Shown here in pieces: positions 61,901-64,000 of a stretch of 64,000 nucleotides of DNA (position 1 is its first letter; every line of letters begins with the position of its first letter). The notes under the pieces are model-generated. The model was not told where the DNA came from. It ran no database searches and saw nothing but the letters and a program-made list of their open reading frames with translations. The position numbers and the translations under genes were made by a program. This DNA comes from UBA1952 sp965246855. Its GTDB lineage: Bacteria > Bacteroidota > Bacteroidia > Chitinophagales > Chitinophagaceae. The stretch spans positions 620,001 through 684,000 of the forward strand of contig CBDFFP010000005.1 of NCBI GenBank assembly GCA_965246855.1, in the 5' to 3' direction.

Positions 61901-64000
61901 AATCGCTACCTGACGATTTACGTTTACACGTACGGTACTACTATTGATAGCAGCGCATGGTGCAAGACCATTTACAGCTACATAATAATTACCAGTATCT
62001 GTCAGGGCAGCGGTAGCAACGGTATAGGTCGCGCTGGTTGCACCGCTGATAGCGGTGCCCCGGCGGTACCACTGATAACTGGTTGCGTTGTTTGCAGCAA
62101 CGCTGAGGGTAAATCCACTACCCACACAAGCTGTTTGTGCAGTTGGCTGCGTCGTAATCGCCAGAGCCGGAGTGATAGACACTTTTGGTGCTGCCGATGG
62201 GGTACAAGTAACGCCTGCGGCAGTTACCGTAGCCTGATAATAGGTAGCAGCTGTGATAGGAGACGCAGGCGTATAAGTGATGCCTGTTGCACCACTCACC
62301 GGCGTAAAGGTTACACTGTCCGGAGACTCTGCCCAAGCAATGGTAGCACCTGCATTCGTGTAGGTAGAACCATTTACCAATGTAGCCGTAGGCGTACCGG
62401 TTCCGCAAACACTTGTTGGCGAAACAGTTACCGTAGCTGCCGGAAGTACGCGTACAGTAGCGGAGCCACTGCTCTGACATCCTGCACCGCCACCGCTGCC
62501 TGTTACGGCATAGGTGTAGGTGTTGGCAGTAGCCGCTTTTGCATATACAGTCGTGGCGTTGGTGCCAGTCGTATAAGGCGTAGTAGCGGCTGCGTCCGTG
62601 TACAGGTTGGCTATCGGAGACCAAACGAAGGTTGTATAACCACTGTTGGCCAGCGTAGTTGCGGATACAGAAAGCGTTGCAATGCCGTTGTTACAAACGG
62701 TTTGTGCAGACGGAGAAGTGGTAACAGAAGGAGAAGCATTAATGGTTGCTGCTACTGCTGTACGTGGGCTTTCGCAAACCGAGCTTACGCGCCAGTTGTA
62801 GAAGTAAGAATAAGTGGCAGAATTACCACCAATGTAGCCGCCAGTGATGCTACCTACTGTGCCAATAGCGTAAGGATATCCACCCAGGTTTGCTTCCTGT
62901 GCCAGACTTCCTGAAACGGAGCTCAGCACCAGACGATAACCTGTACCTGCCGGAACAAACCAGTTTACGTTTGCTCTGTATGGGTTGGTTGTAGCCAGGG
63001 TACCGGTTCCCGCAGGAACTGTAAGCGAACTGGATGTTTGCAGCACTGTACCTGCGCTGTTCTGAAGCTGGAGGGTCATGCTGCCCGCTGTTGTTGCAGC
63101 ATTATACACATCCACAGAATTCAGCGTGAAGGCAGAAGAGGCCGTAAACACCAGACCTGCGTTTACTGTTGCGACGCCTGAAAGCGTTGTCGGTGCTGTA
63201 CGAACACTTGTCTGTTGAACAGGTGCGCTTGCTGCCGACACATAGTAATTGGTGCTCGTAGCGATAGACGGCGTTGTGAAGCTCGTGCCGGAAGCAAGAG
63301 CCGTACCGCCGGTCGCTGCGGAATACCAGTTCAGGGTTGTACCTGTAGAGCCGGTTGCCGTCAGGGTAACAGTACCCGTACCGCAGCGGGAAGCGCCAGT
63401 TGTAGTGGCCACCGATGGGTTGTTCACCGCAACTTGTACACCTGCTGTACCGCAAGCGCGGCCTGCGCTGCTGGTAACGGTTGCCTGATAGAACGCATTA
63501 GAACTGATTGCGCTTGCAGGTGTATAAGTAACACCTGTTGCGCCACTCACCGGCGTAAAGGTTGCGCTGTCCGGAGACGTTGCCCAGGCAATCGTTGCAC
63601 CTGCATTCGTAAAGGTAGAACCGCTGGTCAGCTTCAGAACAGGTGTACCGCTTAGGCAAAGTGCTGTCGGTGTTGCTGTGATAGCCACCACTGGCAACAC
63701 TTTCAGCGTATCGTTTGCCGTATTGGTACAGCCATTCACGTCGGTTGCCGTTACAGTATAAACCGTTGTACCGGCAGTTGAAGACTTCGCATATACAGTA
63801 CTAACATTATCACTAACCGTGTAAGGGGTTGTGGCAGCTGCATCGGTATACAGGTTCGTAGTCGGCGACCAAACAAACGTAGTGTAGTTAGCTGCTGTAG
63901 CTGCAGATACAGACAAAGCAGCCGTATCGTTATTACAAACAGTAACTACCGGACGATCTACTGCAAGAGCCGATGGGGTAGTTATCGTAGCCGTTACCGC
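58937..64000 (-). CDS. Giant T9SS-secreted protein with Ig-like repeats; 5' end outside window
   Basis: The frame is open to the right edge, so more than 1687 residues are encoded here and the start is missing. It contains conserved modules of the type FVWSP...LYTDAAATTPYT, six consecutive Ig-like domains of 85 residues each, a GEVAN-like domain (~62750-63150) and a Fn3-like segment (RNRVEWNVGSENNVARYEVE). The last ~75 residues (LDLYPNPTTDKVTVKGTGS...) form a type A sorting domain. It should be exported by the type IX system and act as an adhesin or matrix protein. No enzyme domain is seen in the visible part. Confidence 0.88.
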   Translation of the reverse strand, partial: AVTATITTPSALAVDRPVVTVCNNDTAALSVSAATAANYTTFVWSPTTNLYTDAAATTPYTVSDNVSTVYAKSSTAGTTVYTVTATDVNGCTNTANDTLKVLPVVAITATPTALCLSGTPVLKLTSGSTFTNAGATIAWATSPDSATFTPVSGATGVTYTPASAISSNAFYQATVTSSAGRACGTAGVQVAVNNPSVATTTGASRCGTGTVTLTATGSTGTTLNWYSAATGGTALASGTSFTTPSIATSTNYYVSAASAPVQQTSVRTAPTTLSGVATVNAGLVFTASSAFTLNSVDVYNAATTAGSMTLQLQNSAGTVLQTSSSLTVPAGTGTLATTNPYRANVNWFVPAGTGYRLVLSSVSGSLAQEANLGGYPYAIGTVGSITGGYIGGNSATYSYFYNWRVSSVCESPRTAVAATINASPSVTTSPSAQTVCNNGIATLSVSATTLANSGYTTFVWSPIANLYTDAAATTPYTTGTNATTVYAKAATANTYTYAVTGSGGGAGCQSSGSATVRVLPAATVTVSPTSVCGTGTPTATLVNGSTYTNAGATIAWAESPDSVTFTPVSGATGITYTPASPITAATYYQATVTAAGVTCTPSAAPKVSITPALAITTQPTAQTACVGSGFTLSVAANNATSYQWYRRGTAISGATSATYTVATAALTDTGNYYVAVNGLAPCAAINSSTVRVNVNRQVAITTQPFNRTLCAGNTLTLTVAASNGTGYQWYQNGSAITGATSATYTVASASLTDTGSYYVAVLGNAPCADLNSNAVAVIVNPAQTITTQPVATTVCSGTALTLSVVANNASTYQWFRNGTSISGATSATYTVASAAAGNAGNYYVAIGGTAPCTSLNSSTVAVTVNPAVAITVQPTPRTICQGQTLTLSVTASNAASYQWYQSGNAITGATSATYTVAASALTDSGSYYVAISGTAPCATMNSNAVAVIVNPGVAITTQPTAQTVCSGTGITLTVAASNATGYQWYKGGSAISGATSATYTVASAAVADAGNYYVIVSGTAPCATATSSTVAVTVNPAVVINTQPIARTVCTGSALNLSVSASNTTGYQWYQSGNAISGATSATYTVASTTAADSGNYYVMISGTSPCSPVNSSTVAVTITPIAAITASATQATVCRGLADTLTVTSSGMNYTYSWNTTPVQTGATAYVNPTAQTTYTVTGTDGVTGCITTGSVTVNVEQPATVSFSPSTASIGCGGTPVQLTATINTTGTITKTVWKPVGYATGNPLVGLYTDATATTAYDSSTSQTATSVYAKNPSDIAYNLSVTTAICPAITSSNSASLTVTAASGNGLAAGSAAANTTYYSQSGSDTVQNKNCETIASVAPSGASPISGLVMTTVYSSTVGAPAPVIASGRPYVPRYYQITPQQNASTATGTITLFATNGEFKAYNVAAQDSNNRIVAPDSVAYNNLKLYLLPDIDSPATVTQRSSTVLISKESGTSTLGTPGTFTPGVKKAIRPSSVVWNSTDNRWEVTLSTVGFSGFFIGGGGSGAGPLPVTFTGIAASGEKGRNRVEWNVGSENNVARYEVEKLSGKTFERIGTIPAAGMAQYVYYDAAPSKGLNTYRVKAVDVDGAYSYSPSATVRVANAGGFVLDLYPNPTTDKVTVKGTGSTSTEATVTVSELSGRLLLTQTVKAAEGQVDMSALPSGTYMLQWSDGVNKESVRVTKQ
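60644..62173 (-). repeat. Six Ig-like domain repeats of exactly 255 bp
   Basis: Each unit encodes 85 residues with the core SYQWYxxGxAIxGATSATYTV, then DSGxYYVxxxGxAPC. Unit edges fall at 60644 + 255n with no indel. The Cys near residue 16 and the Cys at residue 73 of each unit could pair. Amino-acid drift between units is substantial, while GATSATYTV is constant. Confidence 0.9.

Overview
The window reads as a chromosomal segment of a member of the Bacteroidota, most likely a Chitinophagaceae-like aerobe (inference). Three things point there: secreted proteins that end in type IX secretion sorting domains (55559-56776 and 58937-64000), promoters with the Bacteroidota -7 box TAnnTTTG, and family content such as DUF4230, Wzi-type barrels, BatA-like VWA proteins and an M1 peptidase fused to a beta-barrel. 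No rRNA, CRISPR array or phage module is visible. One tRNA-Leu lies at 58684.

Layout. 1-8027: end of an M16 peptidase, a small lipoprotein, then a run of plus-strand housekeeping genes (flavin reductase, dtd, tadA, Rieske protein, LD-carboxypeptidase, DUF4230, Wzi-like barrel). 8451-12460: a sugar aminotransferase followed by a short Bat-type operon (DUF58, BatD-like, VWA). 12461-14616: repeat-rich DNA and an AT-rich secreted orphan. 15011-23759: PcrA-type helicase, an AT-rich HNH-like protein, an IS4-family insertion sequence, a YoeB-type toxin-antitoxin pair and Mfd. 23765-29454: membrane orphan, AraC regulator plus aldo/keto reductase, a small HTH protein and UvrB. The window thus holds three DNA-repair helicase or excision genes (pcrA, mfd, uvrB). 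29875-33287: ECF sigma/anti-sigma pair, DUF72 protein, enoyl-CoA hydratase. 33383-37444: M1-barrel peptidase and a C-rich orphan. 37445-40985: a scrapyard of toxin-antitoxin modules (an intact AbiEii-like pair, a broken nucleotidyltransferase pair, two HigA-like tails) between duplicated fragments of neighbouring genes. 41157-51581: NlpC/P60 lipoprotein, M16 peptidase, acetyltransferase, histidine kinase and a heavy-metal-type RND efflux operon whose pump gene carries two frameshifts. 51595-56776: a minus-strand cluster with an alpha/beta hydrolase, two exported or orphan proteins and a HEAVH putative metallopeptidase, then a T9SS cargo. 57446-64000: TMEM175 channel, NlpC/P60 lipoprotein, tRNA-Leu and a giant Ig-repeat T9SS surface protein that runs off the right end.

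The most unusual feature is in the non-coding DNA. Six intergenic gaps hold short tandem arrays whose sequences are unrelated to each other, yet the unit length is 21 bp in five (with 42-bp alternation in one) and exactly 20 bp in the sixth. The period survives even where unit sequences have drifted almost beyond recognition. Alongside them are two hairpin-rich MITE-like elements with similar ends, and palindromes that supply the last codons of two genes. These arrays are the best candidate here for an undescribed system, though neutral explanations remain open.
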